Origin: Adineta vaga
Taxonomy: Eukaryota; Rotifera
Length of the DNA stretch: 64,000 bases
NCBI GenBank assembly: GCA_021613535.1
Contig: CP075492.1
Location: 7,998,001 to 8,062,000, forward strand
Direction of reading: 5' to 3'
Shown: one piece after another, positions 33,427 to 45,222 of the stretch
Position numbering within the stretch: the first letter of the stretch is position 1
How the letters are laid out: each line of letters begins with the position of its first letter
Translations under genes and position numbers: made by a program
Notes under the pieces: generated by a model
The model's database searches: none
Told to the model about the DNA's origin: nothing
The model's input: the letters and a program-made list of their open reading frames with translations, nothing else

Positions 33427-34051
33427 GCTAATTAATGACTGTTAAATTATTCTCATATTTAATTAAATGTAAAATAAATAGATATATGATATCTAATAAA
33501 CATTCGTCTATTCTATCATAATAAATAGAGAGATGTTGAAAAGATGGTCTGAACGTAGGGAGAAGAGATAGGAATAACGATAACGCTACTGTCGATCTTA
33601 CTTAACTGTTGGCATGTAACGCTAAAATACAACGACCTCTTCTCTCTTCTCTAGGATTAGCTCTTTTGACGTGAGAAAACAGCCGTTTCCTTTTCCGTTT
33701 TTACACATACGTAATAATAGGAGCACATAAAAAAATTCCTTTCTTTCTTTCATTACGTAAAAATTCATCCTTAATTCAATGTTATTTCATACAACAAGAC
33801 AAATGACTAGTATCTGGTTTATTTTAAACTGTCCGAACTTTAACGTATCTAATTTAGTAATGCAATCGTGTTAAGTGATGGATTCATTGAACATGTATTA
33901 ACTGAAAATAATATTCTGATGAGTTCATAGATTCCTAGTAGTTATTATCTCTTGACATGTCTGTAATAAGAATGAAAAAAAAAGACAGAAATCAACAGAT
34001 CATCTTTGAAATTCCTATTTATTTTCATAACAAGAGAAAAAAACAACAATT
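33427..34051. other. Intergenic region between ZDHHC start and POLR1D stop
   Basis: About 620 AT-rich bases, including the ZDHHC promoter side and the POLR1D 3' UTR. No coding frame, repeat or RNA gene noticed. Confidence 0.4.
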
Positions 34052-34417
34052 TTAACTTGTTTCCATATCTTTAAAATTTTTCACACTTTCTTCATATTTT
34101 TCTAATACAATTGAACACATTTGTTTTAAATCTACGAGACCTTGACGAAATATATCGAGAGCTGGTACTGCTGTTGAATCTTCATTGATTTTTGATTGAA
34201 TTCGAAAATTAATTTTCGATTCAGATGGATGTGGTATTGTATATCCACAAAAATCTACAGCTGGATTTTTCATAATAATATATCGAAGTGAATTACCTAA
34301 TGTATGATCTTCATCGCGAATAATAAATGAAAGATTTGGTGCACCAACAGTTGATTTGGCATTGGTACTATCATCAACTGGGCAAACTTGTAATTTTACA
34401 TAATCATTCGATTGCAT
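34052..34417 (-). CDS. POLR1D: RNA polymerase I and III subunit RPAC2 (POLR1D/AC19)
   Basis: Small alpha-like subunit shared by RNA polymerases I and III; pairs with RPAC1 in the nucleus. One main exon of 121 residues with the family core: NLSFIIRDEDHTLGNSLRYI, NPAVDFCGYTIPHPSESKI and NFRIQS. The D.D.TLGN...I and YT..HPSE motifs are diagnostic of the L/AC19 fold. Length fits the family (about 120-130). A short intron appears directly upstream of the Met (ctaaaa on the plus strand), so an extra 5' exon is possible. Confidence 0.95.
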   Translation of the reverse strand: MQSNDYVKLQVCPVDDSTNAKSTVGAPNLSFIIRDEDHTLGNSLRYIIMKNPAVDFCGYTIPHPSESKINFRIQSKINEDSTAVPALDIFRQGLVDLKQMCSIVLEKYEESVKNFKDMETS

Positions 34418-34694
34418 CTAAAATAGAAATGGGAACATAAAAACTATTTGCACAATCTCTAGAGATTTAGAACTTAGAACAATCACTGTCATATCTGATT
34501 GAGAATTATTCTTTGGTGATGTATTATTGGATGTCTTAGATATAAGATAGTGTGAGAAAAAAAGTCTACTTCAATCTTTTCAATCATCATCTAAGAATAG
34601 AAAAGGAAGATTGTAACATTGTTTCTTTTGTTCTATAACTATGATTTTATTCAGTAAGAACGGAGAAAATAATAAAATATAGACTGCAGTTTAA

Positions 34695-37079
34695 TTAGAC
34701 AGCTAATTCAGCTGCTTTTGTTGTATTTGATGCGATGATCAACGCAAAGTTATTTAAGATGGGTTCGACTTCACGTGAAATAAATTCATAAACCTAAACA
34801 AGAGAAGTAAATCAATATTATGGAAAAAAATCTTTAAAATTTCGTTTACTTGTTCAGGTGCTCGACCAATGAATGTTTTCGAATCGAGAAGAACATCTAA
34901 TTTATTGACAATCGGTGTAAAATAAGGATCCGCTTTAACACGTTCAACAAGATCATTATCTAAACCATCAATTTTCACTCGTTCAGCAGCTTTCTGAGAT
35001 AATGTACGAATCTTTTCATGACATTCTTGACGATTACCACCAGCAGAAACCTTAACAAAAGATATTATTTTATAAAGTTTCATTTGTCTAAAAAAAGCAT
35101 CTACCATTGCCATGATTATATTTTCCGTTGCCATAAATGGTAGTTCTTGTTTAATATGTTTATCAATAACCTATATTGAAGAAAATTATGAACATTCAAT
35201 TCATAAAAAAATTCTTGTCTTACTTTTGGATAAACTACTAGACCTTCAGTAATATTCAGTAAAGTAAAAAGAATAATATCAGCAGTTAAAAAAGCTTCGG
35301 GAATACATATGCGTCTGAAAAAAGAAGACAAAATCGAAGTTTTAAAAAAAGAACAAAAGATCGAATTGATGGCATATTTACTTGTTCGCACTATCATCTA
35401 ATGTTCGTTCCATCCATTGTACGGAGTGAGTTCCAAGTGGATCATTAATTAAAGTCATTAGATGACGTGCAAGTGCACAGCATCGTTCACATCTCATTGG
35501 ATTACGTTTATATGGCATCGCACTTGAGCCTATCGTTTTGTTGAAGACAACAAAATATATTTTCATTCTCAATTACAAATAAATCATACCAATTTGTTCG
35601 ATTTCAAATGGTTCTTCAATTTCTTTTAAACTTGCTAATAAACGAATATCAGTACACATCTATTAATTAAACAAAAACAACGAAATGATTCGTTTTTCAC
35701 TCATGAACCGAAGCATTACCTTGTGAATTGATGTTCCAAAACTGGAAAGAACACTGACTACTTCCACGTCAAGTTTACGTGTATATGTTTGACCACAAAT
35801 AATAAAAACTCTAAATAAAAAAAAACACACATTTTTCAAATGATCACGTAGATGTTTATGAAAAATTTTTATAGTATCAATCATCGAAAGAATTTCACTT
35901 GTTTTTCTTTAAAATATTTGAAATAAGTCAATAAATTACTTTGAAAATCCAGCCATTTCTGATACCATTCGATCCAATTCTTCGACCTACGCACAAGCAA
36001 AATAAAATGAAATTGTCGTTTTTTCAAACATTTCTCTTCATTCTTATACTTTTGAATGATCTCCATTAAATAATTGTAAAAATGATGCTTGAGTGCCAGT
36101 TGTACCTTTTACACCACGAAATTTTAATTGTCGTTTAACTCGTTCGAAATTTTTCAGATCCATTAATAAATCTTGAATCCATACACATGCTCGTTTTCCT
36201 ACAGTAGTTAATTGTGCTGGTCTATGAAAGAAGAAAGAAAAATAAATGCATAACATCCTATGAATACAAAATGATATACACACTGCATATGAGTATAACC
36301 CAATGTTGGCAAACAAGCATAGTCTTGTGCAAATTGAGTCAAACGTTGAATACATCGAACGAGCTAAGTATCCGAATGATTATAAATGAAAGACAAAAGA
36401 AGTATCCTATATGCTTACTTTAGTAATTAAAATCTCAAATCCATCTCTCATTACAATTAAATCCTAATTGAAAATAAAGTCCCTATAAATGAAAGATAGT
36501 TTTGTAATGATATCACTTACTGCATTGTCACCGACAAAAGCTGAAGTTGCACCAAGATGAATAATTGATGATGCTTTAGGACAACAACGTGCAAATGTAT
36601 GCACATGAGCCATGACATCATGTCGTCGACGACGTTCTTCCGCTTCAGCAATATCAAAATCAATATTTGTTAAATTTTTTTCCATTTCTTCTAATTGCTC
36701 ATCAGTTATATCCAAACCTAATTGCTACAAATATAAGACATGTTGATCGTTATTTTAAAAAAAACTTAAAATAATTTACTTTTTGACACTTTGCTAGCCA
36801 AAACCACAGACGTCTCCAGGTAGAAAATTTCTTAACTTCACTAAAATTATAGCTCATTTCAGCAGATGCATAACGTGAAACTAAGGGTGAACGATATTTT
36901 GACCGTTCATCAAGTGATACCGACGAGAAAGATACATTTTGATCCCTGCCTGTACTTCCATTTGATATACTCGGAGGACGACTTAGTTTCAATGATACTT
37001 GTTCTTGTAGACCGATTGAAAGTGATTCCGACTGAGATGGACGTCGACTATCATGGGCTGTTCCTGTATGTTCTGACAT
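34695..37079 (-). CDS. ADSL: Adenylosuccinate lyase with Ser-rich N-terminal extension
   Basis: Catalyses two steps of purine synthesis (SAICAR and adenylosuccinate cleavage). Exons carry [96 protein letters not shown]-like [13 protein letters not shown], the superfamily signature [40 protein letters not shown] and [14 protein letters not shown]. All match animal ADSL in order. The enzyme core starts about 62 residues in; the first ~62 residues ([19 protein letters not shown]...) are Ser/Arg-rich and have no counterpart in the human enzyme. It ends AAELAV. About ten short introns. Confidence 0.95.
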
Positions 37080-37412
37080 CTAAAAAAAAACAAGATTAAA
37101 AGGACTAAAACTCAAGACGATAAGCTTTTTTTTCGTTTGCGCGTCTTCGATTTGATGTAGTATCGAAGTCTATAAAACCAGACATAATATATTTACGTGC
37201 ATATCTGCACGTCTTACATATGCAAATGAGTTACTTCTAACTTTTTTTTTCTCTTTCATTCTTTCAGATTTCGAAACTGCTCCGAAGCAAAGCGATTATT
37301 TACTAGAAGTATAGAATAGAAAAGAAGAAGAAGAAAAAAAACACATCGACTAAGACATTCTTTTTTATTTATTTGTTTATTTGTATGAGAATAAGAGAAA
37401 ATGTTTTTAGGA
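37080..37412. other. Short intergenic region between ADSL start and AIMP2 stop
   Basis: About 330 bases. They hold the ADSL promoter side and the AIMP2 3' UTR. I looked here for a missing C-terminal AIMP2 exon on the minus strand and found none. Confidence 0.45.
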
Positions 37413-37931
37413 TCATTTGGTATTTGTAAAGTGATGCGAAAGTAAATTAACAATTTGTTGTTCATCATTGATTTGCATATGTGAATGAAACATCGAGGGA
37501 AGATTATCGCCATCAGCCCAAATAATTGTTAATGATTGATTTGAATTATTTGATGTAGAAAATTTTGGCATTTGACTATAGATTAAAGTATCCTTTAATG
37601 ATGAATGGCGAAATGTTCGAATGGATAATTGATTACGAAATTGTCCGATTAAATCAAGAATCGCTGTTGAAGGCTTTGTAGCTTGAAGATGAATGACTAA
37701 TTCTTCACGATTAGCTTGATTTGCTGTTGTATTTTGATAGAGAAGAACTTGATTATATAAATATTCAATTCTTTCAAGTAAAGTATCTTGACGTTTTATA
37801 ATATCTGCTAATGCTGATTCATTCGTTGTTTGAGTAGTATTTGTTTGTTCAATAATTGGTTTAACTGAATACATTGTCGTAGGTAAATTCAAATCGATAG
37901 TATTTGAACTATGAGGACGAATTGAATACAT
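37413..37931 (-). CDS. AIMP2: AIMP2 (p38), half-length form lacking the C-terminal GST-like domain
   Basis: Scaffold protein of the multi-tRNA-synthetase complex. A single exon of 172 residues opens MYSIRPHSSNTIDLNLPTTMYSV, which parallels the AIMP2 start (M-Y-x-V-K-P then ELPT.MY). A coiled region follows (ADIIKRQDTLLERIEYLYNQV), as in the AIMP2 leucine-zipper part. Then comes a thioredoxin-like half with LTIIWADGDNLPSMF against the human LTLIWK stretch. It ends HHFTNTK and a stop where the human protein (320 residues) continues into its C-terminal GST domain. No donor site lies near the stop, so splicing is unlikely to extend it. Identity rests mainly on the N-terminal pattern. Confidence 0.75.
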   Translation of the reverse strand: MYSIRPHSSNTIDLNLPTTMYSVKPIIEQTNTTQTTNESALADIIKRQDTLLERIEYLYNQVLLYQNTTANQANREELVIHLQATKPSTAILDLIGQFRNQLSIRTFRHSSLKDTLIYSQMPKFSTSNNSNQSLTIIWADGDNLPSMFHSHMQINDEQQIVNLLSHHFTNTK

Positions 37932-38023
37932 ATTCTTTATCTAGAACAAAACAAAATATTAAACGATTGTTTTCTTTTCTTATGAAATCGTATTCGAAAG
38001 AATTCGAGACTTTTTTATTTATT

Positions 38024-39256
<1,233 letters not shown>

Positions 39257-40440
39257 GATGAAATGAAATCAAGTAATCTTTCGTAATTATAATAATCAGT
39301 TGCAGAAACATTTTGTTGAAAAAAATTGAGAAATTTCATTATGAATCATCCATGTTGCATTTTGATGGATGGATGGATGAATGATGATGTACTTTTTTTG
39401 ACTTGGATTTAGATAATGTCATAAAATATTTTGTATTTATAATGTAAAAAAAGATTTTCGTAAACAATACATGTATATCTTGATTGATTGATAATATTTA
39501 ATAGATATTAGAAAGTTAGAAATAGAGGGCGCTAACAACCATTGAAAATTGATTGTGCTTAATACTTCTATATGAGATTGTACTAGATTATTTTCGGTTA
39601 ATTTTTCATATATTGTTGTTTCTTATTTATGAGTTCGGTATGGATAAAATAAATGAAGTTTTTCTAACTTTTACCAAAATTGTATTAGTAATTTAGTAAA
39701 AAAGAAACTTCGACTTGATCTTGTATTTGCTCGTACTCGTAAATATATTCTGGGTGTACATTGTCATAGTAAGTGTGTTTTACGTTATCGGAATGTTTGT
39801 CACAAATAGATACTACAAAATAATCAGTATGAGAATCGTAAAATTATTCTTGCATTATGTAAGCTTTTGTTAATTTAGGGATTCATAGATTGCGAATCAA
39901 TACAGAAGAAAAGCAATGAAGATAGCTCATGACAGAATATAAGTTTCAAAGTCAACAGCTCTATTTCAGACAAAACCAATTCATTTTTTTCGAATTTGAT
40001 CTGATCCATACATTGGATAATCATATCGATAGTTATATTCTATAGTTAAATACATATTCAATAGGTTTGTGTCGACTAGATAGTTAGTTTTTATTGAAAA
40101 TCATGAATCAGCTAAATGTTTTGTATTCCAATATAAATATCGTTAAGATCAATATTACACTCTATTGATTAACACTATTTGTAACTGCCGTTCTTTCATT
40201 GAAGGTTTATAGTAGATGATATCAATCAAAGAAATGCGAACAAATGAAATATTATATTTTCAATCAAAAGCATAAGTTATACATAAGATTAAAAATTTTA
40301 GAATGATATTGGAATGCTGAAGACAGAAGAAGTATGCCATGAAAATTTAAGATAACATTAAATGAGAAAAGAAAGGAAATAATGCTATCAATAAATACGT
40401 AATGAAGGCAGATAGCGTGAAATGATGATCAATGTTGGTA
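39257..40440. other. Intergenic region between DHPS start and first LITAF gene
   Basis: About 1.2 kb. A (TGGA)n run lies near 39364-39380. A short coding-like stretch at about 39688-39768 on the plus strand reads KKLRLDLVFARTRKYILGVH and ends at a good donor (gtaagtg), but no complete gene can be joined from it. The rest is AT-rich. Confidence 0.4.
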
Positions 40441-41201
40441 TTATAATCGATTTTTACGTGCCAACTGTGTGCCACAATTGGGACAAAAATGTTCTGTATC
40501 CTATGTAAAATAAATACGAAGAAAATATAGAAAGAAAAAGACTATTTAACATACCTTTAAATCTCTGATACAGAATGGAATCAAACAGCATCCTATCCAA
40601 CAGCAAAGAAATCCAATACCCATACAAACAATCCATGGTAAATAGCCAATACGTTTTTCTGTACGAGTTGTTATATGTTCATGACAATTCCAACAGACAC
40701 AGTCCGATGGATTATGATCGAAGAGTTGCGGAACACTAACAACTATTGTTTCAGAAGATGATTTAAGAGCAGCCGATGAAGGTGCTTGTGATACCACAGT
40801 GCCTATTGAATTGATACAATTGGTTAATACTAAGAGTCATCTATGTTTTCCTCGTGAAAAATCCTCTTATTTAAATCCTAAATTTATTACTACATTTAAT
40901 TTAGTTTTATTCAATTGTACAATAAAATGTCATTACATATATGAGTTAACATATGGGGGAAAACAATTCTGTTGAGAATAATGTTATTCATTATTTTAAT
41001 TTAACGAATTGAAACCATTTCTATTTCCATAAACTGAAGATTGCATAAAGTACAATCACTCTATTCTCTCTAATACATGGCAATATGAAATGCATAAGAT
41101 GGATTCTTACCGTATGTTGGAGGTTGTTGAGCAGTTGCATTTTCCTTGATCTCAAGAAGAGTGTGTGAGGCATTAGCCTCAATTTCTTTCATGTCTATCA
41201 T
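40441..41201 (-). CDS. LITAF: LITAF-domain membrane-associated zinc protein, copy A
   Basis: LITAF/SIMPLE-type protein that sits on late endosome or lysosome membranes by a short hydrophobic patch inside a split zinc-binding domain. Exon 1 (41201-about 41112) starts MIDMKEIEANA and is a short Pro/Gln tail ending PPTYG. Exon 2 (about 40803-40557) holds the first Cys pair CVCWNCHEHITTRTEKR and the hydrophobic part WIVCMGIGFLCCWIGCCLIPFCI. Exon 3 (about 40503-40441) holds the second Cys pair HFCPNCGTQLARKNR. A start at 41261 is also open, but the tandem copy at 42028-42749 begins at the position equal to 41201, so I prefer that. Introns of about 310 and 55 bases. Confidence 0.85.
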
Positions 41202-41269
41202 ATTGTTTTCGATCTGAATAGCGTTTCTTGTAATAACTATCGGGTAATAAACCCGAGTCAAATATGCAA

Positions 41270-41395
41270 TGTGATTTTTTTTCGCTCTGTTTCTATTTTT
41301 TTTTCTTTTTTATAAATAATATGCTAGCGTCGATGAAGCGTAACTGAAAGCCAGTCGTTTCGTCCTACGTTGTGACTTTTCATCGACATCGAAAT
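41270..41395 (-). promoter_or_regulatory. Promoter of LITAF copy A, conserved with copy B
   Basis: Upstream block closely matching 42790-42925. Shared parts include a TATA-like tataaataa (41311-41319) and the identical 17-mer gtcgatgaagcgtaact (41329-41345). An inverted 7-mer pair also occurs here: cgatgaa at 41331 and ttcatcg at 41379. A TATA about 110 bases above the ATG leaves room for a start site near 41285. Conservation while other non-coding DNA has diverged suggests function, but recent duplication could also explain it. Confidence 0.55.
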
Positions 41396-42027
41396 GATTG
41401 GAATATAGCGCAGCGTTCGTAATCAAACACAAAAATATGATCATAATACAGTTATAATAGATGAAAAGAACGTCTGTTTAAGAAGTTTTTCAATATAAGA
41501 TATTTCATACAAATCACCATTATATCGGATTCGTTTTTTTTATAAACTACCGAACCTTTTGTTTGTACAATTAATAATGGTTAATATTATTGTCAATAGT
41601 CGTCAAGGTCAATCGGTTTGAAAACTCTCAATAGAGGAAATCTTTGCATTTTGATATACTTTCATTTGTATTTGAGCGAAGTTATATTTTGTCGGTGAAC
41701 ATGCATACATAGACAATGCCTATGTTATCGAAAGAATAGTTTGAAAAAAAAAAGTGATTTTTCATTGATTTAAACGCACATCTATTGAATCTTGTTTGTT
41801 ATCTCTGAAATTCTTTAAAATAGATAAGAAATGTTTACGAATATTATAATTTTTATTGAATGCTTAGGCGAAAAAGAAAGATGAAGAGTATTGCGTCACT
41901 CTAACGATATTACTGTATTGATCAAGACATTATAAGAAACAAAAGAGGAGAAAACTTATAATGCCAATATTAATTGAAAGAAAAATGAAAAATAGACCAA
42001 TCTTTGTTTGCTTTATAATAGGTTGTA
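41396..42027. other. Intergenic region between the two LITAF genes
   Basis: About 630 AT-rich bases to the right of the copy A promoter, containing the 3' UTR of copy B. No coding signal. Confidence 0.4.
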
Positions 42028-42749
42028 TTAAATACGTTTGACTTCTGCCAAAAATTTACCACAATTTGGACAGTAATGTGATGTATTCTAAAGAAAATAG
42101 TTTATAAAAGATATCGATAGAAAACTTCTACTCTACTTTAAGACCATCGATACAAAATGGAATCAAACAACATCCAAGAAAACAACCAAGAAATACCGCT
42201 CCTCCACAAGTTAACCAATTTAAGGCACCATTTTTCTTTTCAAGACGCGTAATAATACGTTGTTGACAATGCGTACATATACATTCAATAGGGATATGTT
42301 TGAACCCTTGAAGAGCACTAATAAGTATTGTTTGTTTTATTTGCTTATCACCACCCACTGCTGTAGGTTCTGATTGAACAGCACCTAATTAGTCAATAGA
42401 ACAGATAATAAGAGATTATTTTCATTCGTTTAGCATTAATTGATGACACTACTATCAGTCACCTACGGTCTTCATTATTTACTAACGCTATAATATCGCA
42501 AATTCTAAGAATGATTGCAACAGCATGAAATATAGGTATATTTCAAACACGATTCTGTTCACGTCAAATTTAACGATAAGTAGAGCGGATAGAAATTTCG
42601 ATAGATCGAAAATAGACATTATCAATCTTTTTTAATGTAGCCTAAAGAAACAAAAGTTAGAATTCAATCATACCATAACTTGAAGATACTTCAATGGTTT
42701 CGCGAAGAGGATATTCAGTGAGCCGTTCGTATTTTTTTGTCTCTGCCAT
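42028..42749 (-). CDS. LITAF: LITAF-domain membrane-associated zinc protein, copy B
   Basis: Second copy of the LITAF gene in tandem with 40441-41201. Exon 1 (42749-about 42677) starts MAETKKYERLTEYPLRE and ends SSSYG. Exon 2 (about 42386-42136) gives AVQSEPTAVGG, the first Cys pair CICTHCQQRIITRLEKK and the hydrophobic GGAVFLGCFLGCCLIPFCI. Exon 3 gives SHYCPNCGKFLAEVKRI. All four zinc Cys positions are present. Exon structure and intron positions (both in phase 1 after the PTYG/SSYG and near LK) match copy A, while the proteins have diverged considerably, so the duplication is not very recent. Confidence 0.86.
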
Positions 42750-42789
42750 ATTGTTTTCCTGTAATGACTATCGGATAAGAAAACCGAAT

Positions 42790-42925
42790 GAAATATGCAA
42801 TGTGATTTTTTTTCTCTCTGTCTCTATTTTTTTCATTCTTATAAATAACATGTTGTCGTCGATGAAGCGTAACTCAAACATAGTCGCTTCATCCCACGTT
42901 ATTAGTTTTCATTGACATCAAAATG
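42790..42925 (-). promoter_or_regulatory. Promoter of LITAF copy B, conserved with copy A
   Basis: Same layout as 41270-41395: a pyrimidine tract, a TATA-like ttataaataa (near 42839-42848), the identical 17-mer gtcgatgaagcgtaact at 42858-42874, and a slightly changed second half of the inverted repeat (ttcattg). The TATA lies about 90 bases above the start Met. Confidence 0.55.
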
Positions 42926-43373
42926 TTTCAAGTATAACTTTTTTTCTCAAAGCAAACTATATGAATACTTATCTATGATGATACGATTTTCAGAACAAGA
43001 GATTTGGGAACTAAATACAGTGAGGAGGAAAATCTTGATCCCTAGTTTGTAATATACTTTGTTTCTAGTCTTTGTGTCGAAAATATTCTTGCTTCAGCCT
43101 TTGTCAATGATATTTGTGTGAAATATCATGCAAATAGCAGTGCAGCAGACAAGTAGATAGAGATTATTCATTATAGTTTATAGAATCTTAACTTGTCATG
43201 CACCCGTTATTTGTAATCGAATTGAACATTTAGAAAATGATTTCATAATTGAAGCAACTTAGAAGAAGTTGTTGCAAATACATAAAAACGTACTGATGAA
43301 AACAATCCTAACAAAGATATTCAATTATGATGTATAAATATGCAGAGGATTAAATGAAAGAAGTATGATAACA
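42926..43373. other. Intergenic region between LITAF copy B and the orphan gene
   Basis: About 450 AT-rich bases with no coding frame or repeat I can support. Confidence 0.4.
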
Positions 43374-43832
43374 TCATCGAATTTTGATATTTGATTGTTG
43401 TTGTTGTACACGATGTTCTGCACATGAAACTGTTATATGTACTTTTGGCATTTGCTGTTGTTGTTGTTGAATCGATTTCTTATTTAATCGCCTTTTCTTA
43501 CTTCGTTTACTTGTATTCGATGATGATGATGTTAATAAATCCATTTCTTTCGTATGCATTGAATTTACATTATGATTTTTCGTTCTGTATTCCCATGATG
43601 TTTTTAAACGATCAAGTGTATGTAAAAAATATTCGTATCGTTCATTGAGTCTATCGATTGCTCTTTCATAATCTTCATTTTTATGACTTAAATTTTGGTT
43701 CAGAGATTGAATGTTTATGCTCGATTGATTATTATTGGTGTTCTGATTGATCTGAGAAGAAAAAATGTTAGTTTTGGTATATTCCGAACAATAGATATTG
43801 AAAGCATTTCGTGCTAGAACGAATGGATCCAT
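43374..43832 (-). CDS. Hypothetical protein, 152 residues, coiled middle and basic/poly-Gln end
   Basis: I do not recognise this protein. It is a single open frame starting MDPFVLARNAFNIYCSEY, then an Asn/Gln/Ser-rich linker. A likely coiled-coil helix follows (EDYERAIDRLNERYEYFLHTLDRLKTSWEYR). Then come a Ser run and a strongly basic patch (SKRSKKRRLNKKS) that could be a nuclear localisation signal, a poly-Gln run, and HITVSCAEHRVQQQQ. The helix-plus-basic layout resembles small nuclear adaptor proteins, for example Mediator subunits, but no motif proves it. Codon use and length support a real gene. No intron is evident. Confidence 0.55.
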   Translation of the reverse strand: MDPFVLARNAFNIYCSEYTKTNIFSSQINQNTNNNQSSINIQSLNQNLSHKNEDYERAIDRLNERYEYFLHTLDRLKTSWEYRTKNHNVNSMHTKEMDLLTSSSSNTSKRSKKRRLNKKSIQQQQQQMPKVHITVSCAEHRVQQQQSNIKIR

Positions 43833-44297
43833 TCGAGTTCAAAGACGAAGAAAAAAAGATTCATTCAATAAACATTTTAGATAGCGCGTAATGAAATATT
43901 TTAAAGAAAAGAATGAAGTAAGTATTATATCCAATAAAAGCTCTAATCGTTCATACATATTCTAAAATACAAGAAACCATGAATTGTATTACGTGACTCA
44001 TGTTGTTTAACTAGTTATCCTTATCTGACGTCATAGACCTTCGTTCATATTCTATATTCGTTTTTGATCGAGGTTCTTTGATTATCATCATCATGATTTT
44101 ATTCATCTGTATGAGTAATTCTTGATCAGATAAAAATCTCTATATGATATATTCTTGATTGATACGCATGAATGAATATTAATTCGCTCTTTACTTATTT
44201 GCCCGTATGTTCACCTTCTAGATATATATATATATAGAAGTGCTCAATACCTACATGTCATTATTATTCGCATCAACGACAAGTTCACATCGTCTAC
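43833..44297. promoter_or_regulatory. Divergent intergenic region with TATA element for the 44298 gene
   Basis: About 465 bases between divergent genes. A strong TATA-type run, tatatatatatata, lies at about 44222-44235, 60-75 bases before the ATG at 44298, so that gene probably has a TATA promoter and a short leader. No such box is visible for the leftward gene. Confidence 0.45.
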
Positions 44298-44846
44298 ATG
44301 GCTTACTTATTAAATCTCTTATCGTTTTTATTGGTTGTAACACTATTCTCACACATTTCGGCAAGTGATTCATTATACCTAGTTACCTTTGTTCCATGCA
44401 ATGCAAATTCAACATGTCCACAAGGAAATCCAGCAAATATCAGTCAAACTTTTGCTTTAAATGGAACTTTGAATGGAAATGTGACTGCATCTGTTGGTGA
44501 AAAAATTACATTTATTTTACGAACAGATGTACCAGAAGATCCATTTATTGTCTGTCAACTTAGTAAGGAGCCTGATTTCTGTTCAGGAATTGGTTTTAAT
44601 AATCAATTCAATACTCCAATCAATTCAACTAATCATACAACTTCAGTCATATTTACCAAACCTGGTATTTACTATTATGGATCTTTGAAAAATCCAGGAA
44701 TGGGTGGTAGAATTACCGTCTTTGCATCGCTTAATACGAAGAGTGGATCAATCACTGCAACTAACACTGGTGTTCACAATCAATTCTCGACAACAATGTT
44801 ACTCATTACTATCATTTCCTTATTCGGCGGAATTATTTCGAACTGA
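44298..44846 (+). CDS. Secreted, probably GPI-anchored cupredoxin-like protein without copper ligands
   Basis: Single-exon protein of 182 residues: signal peptide (YLLNLLSFLLVVTLFSHISA), a beta-rich domain, a Ser/Thr linker and a hydrophobic C-terminus (MLLITIISLFGGII) with only SN after it, as in GPI-anchor signals. The domain has the look of plastocyanin-type proteins: SVGEKITFILRTD near residue 65 and KPGIYYYGSLKNPGMGGRITV near residue 120. In copper proteins the second motif is Y..C..H...GM; here Cys is Gly and His is Lys or Asn, and the early His is also missing, so copper binding is unlikely. Four Cys could form two disulphides, and N-glycosylation sites are frequent. The fold call is inference from motif spacing. 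Confidence 0.62.
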   Translation: MAYLLNLLSFLLVVTLFSHISASDSLYLVTFVPCNANSTCPQGNPANISQTFALNGTLNGNVTASVGEKITFILRTDVPEDPFIVCQLSKEPDFCSGIGFNNQFNTPINSTNHTTSVIFTKPGIYYYGSLKNPGMGGRITVFASLNTKSGSITATNTGVHNQFSTTMLLITIISLFGGIISN

Positions 44847-45222
44847 AACAAATATTATATGTCATGAACTTATTCCTTTATCTATATATAAGGATTCTTT
44901 GTTTTGTTTTTTTCTAGCTGTAGTATGATTTAGTTCGAAATTTTTTCATTAGCATTGTTTGCGACACAAGTAAAAGCTAAAAACAACAAAACGATCATTT
45001 TATGAGCTCGTATGAAAATATCAGATTCATTGTTATTCGTACAAACTTCACCGTCAACTAGCGGTATCTCTGCTGAAACCTCTATATATCCATTCGAAAT
45101 ATAGATAAGATGTGTATAACTAAACTTATGAACATATGATTATTGATATTTCTATTTGAATTATTGAATGATTGACTTTTCTATATCGTGATTATGATTC
45201 AATATGTACTTGTCGTCGTATT
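44847..45222. other. Intergenic region between the cupredoxin-like gene and the F-box/LRR gene
   Basis: About 375 AT-rich bases, with the 3' UTR of the left gene and the promoter side of the right one. Nothing else seen. Confidence 0.4.

Noticed and set aside
41202-41261. Longer start for LITAF copy A
   Set aside because: The 20 extra codons correspond to 5' UTR in the tandem copy, whose ATG aligns with 41201.
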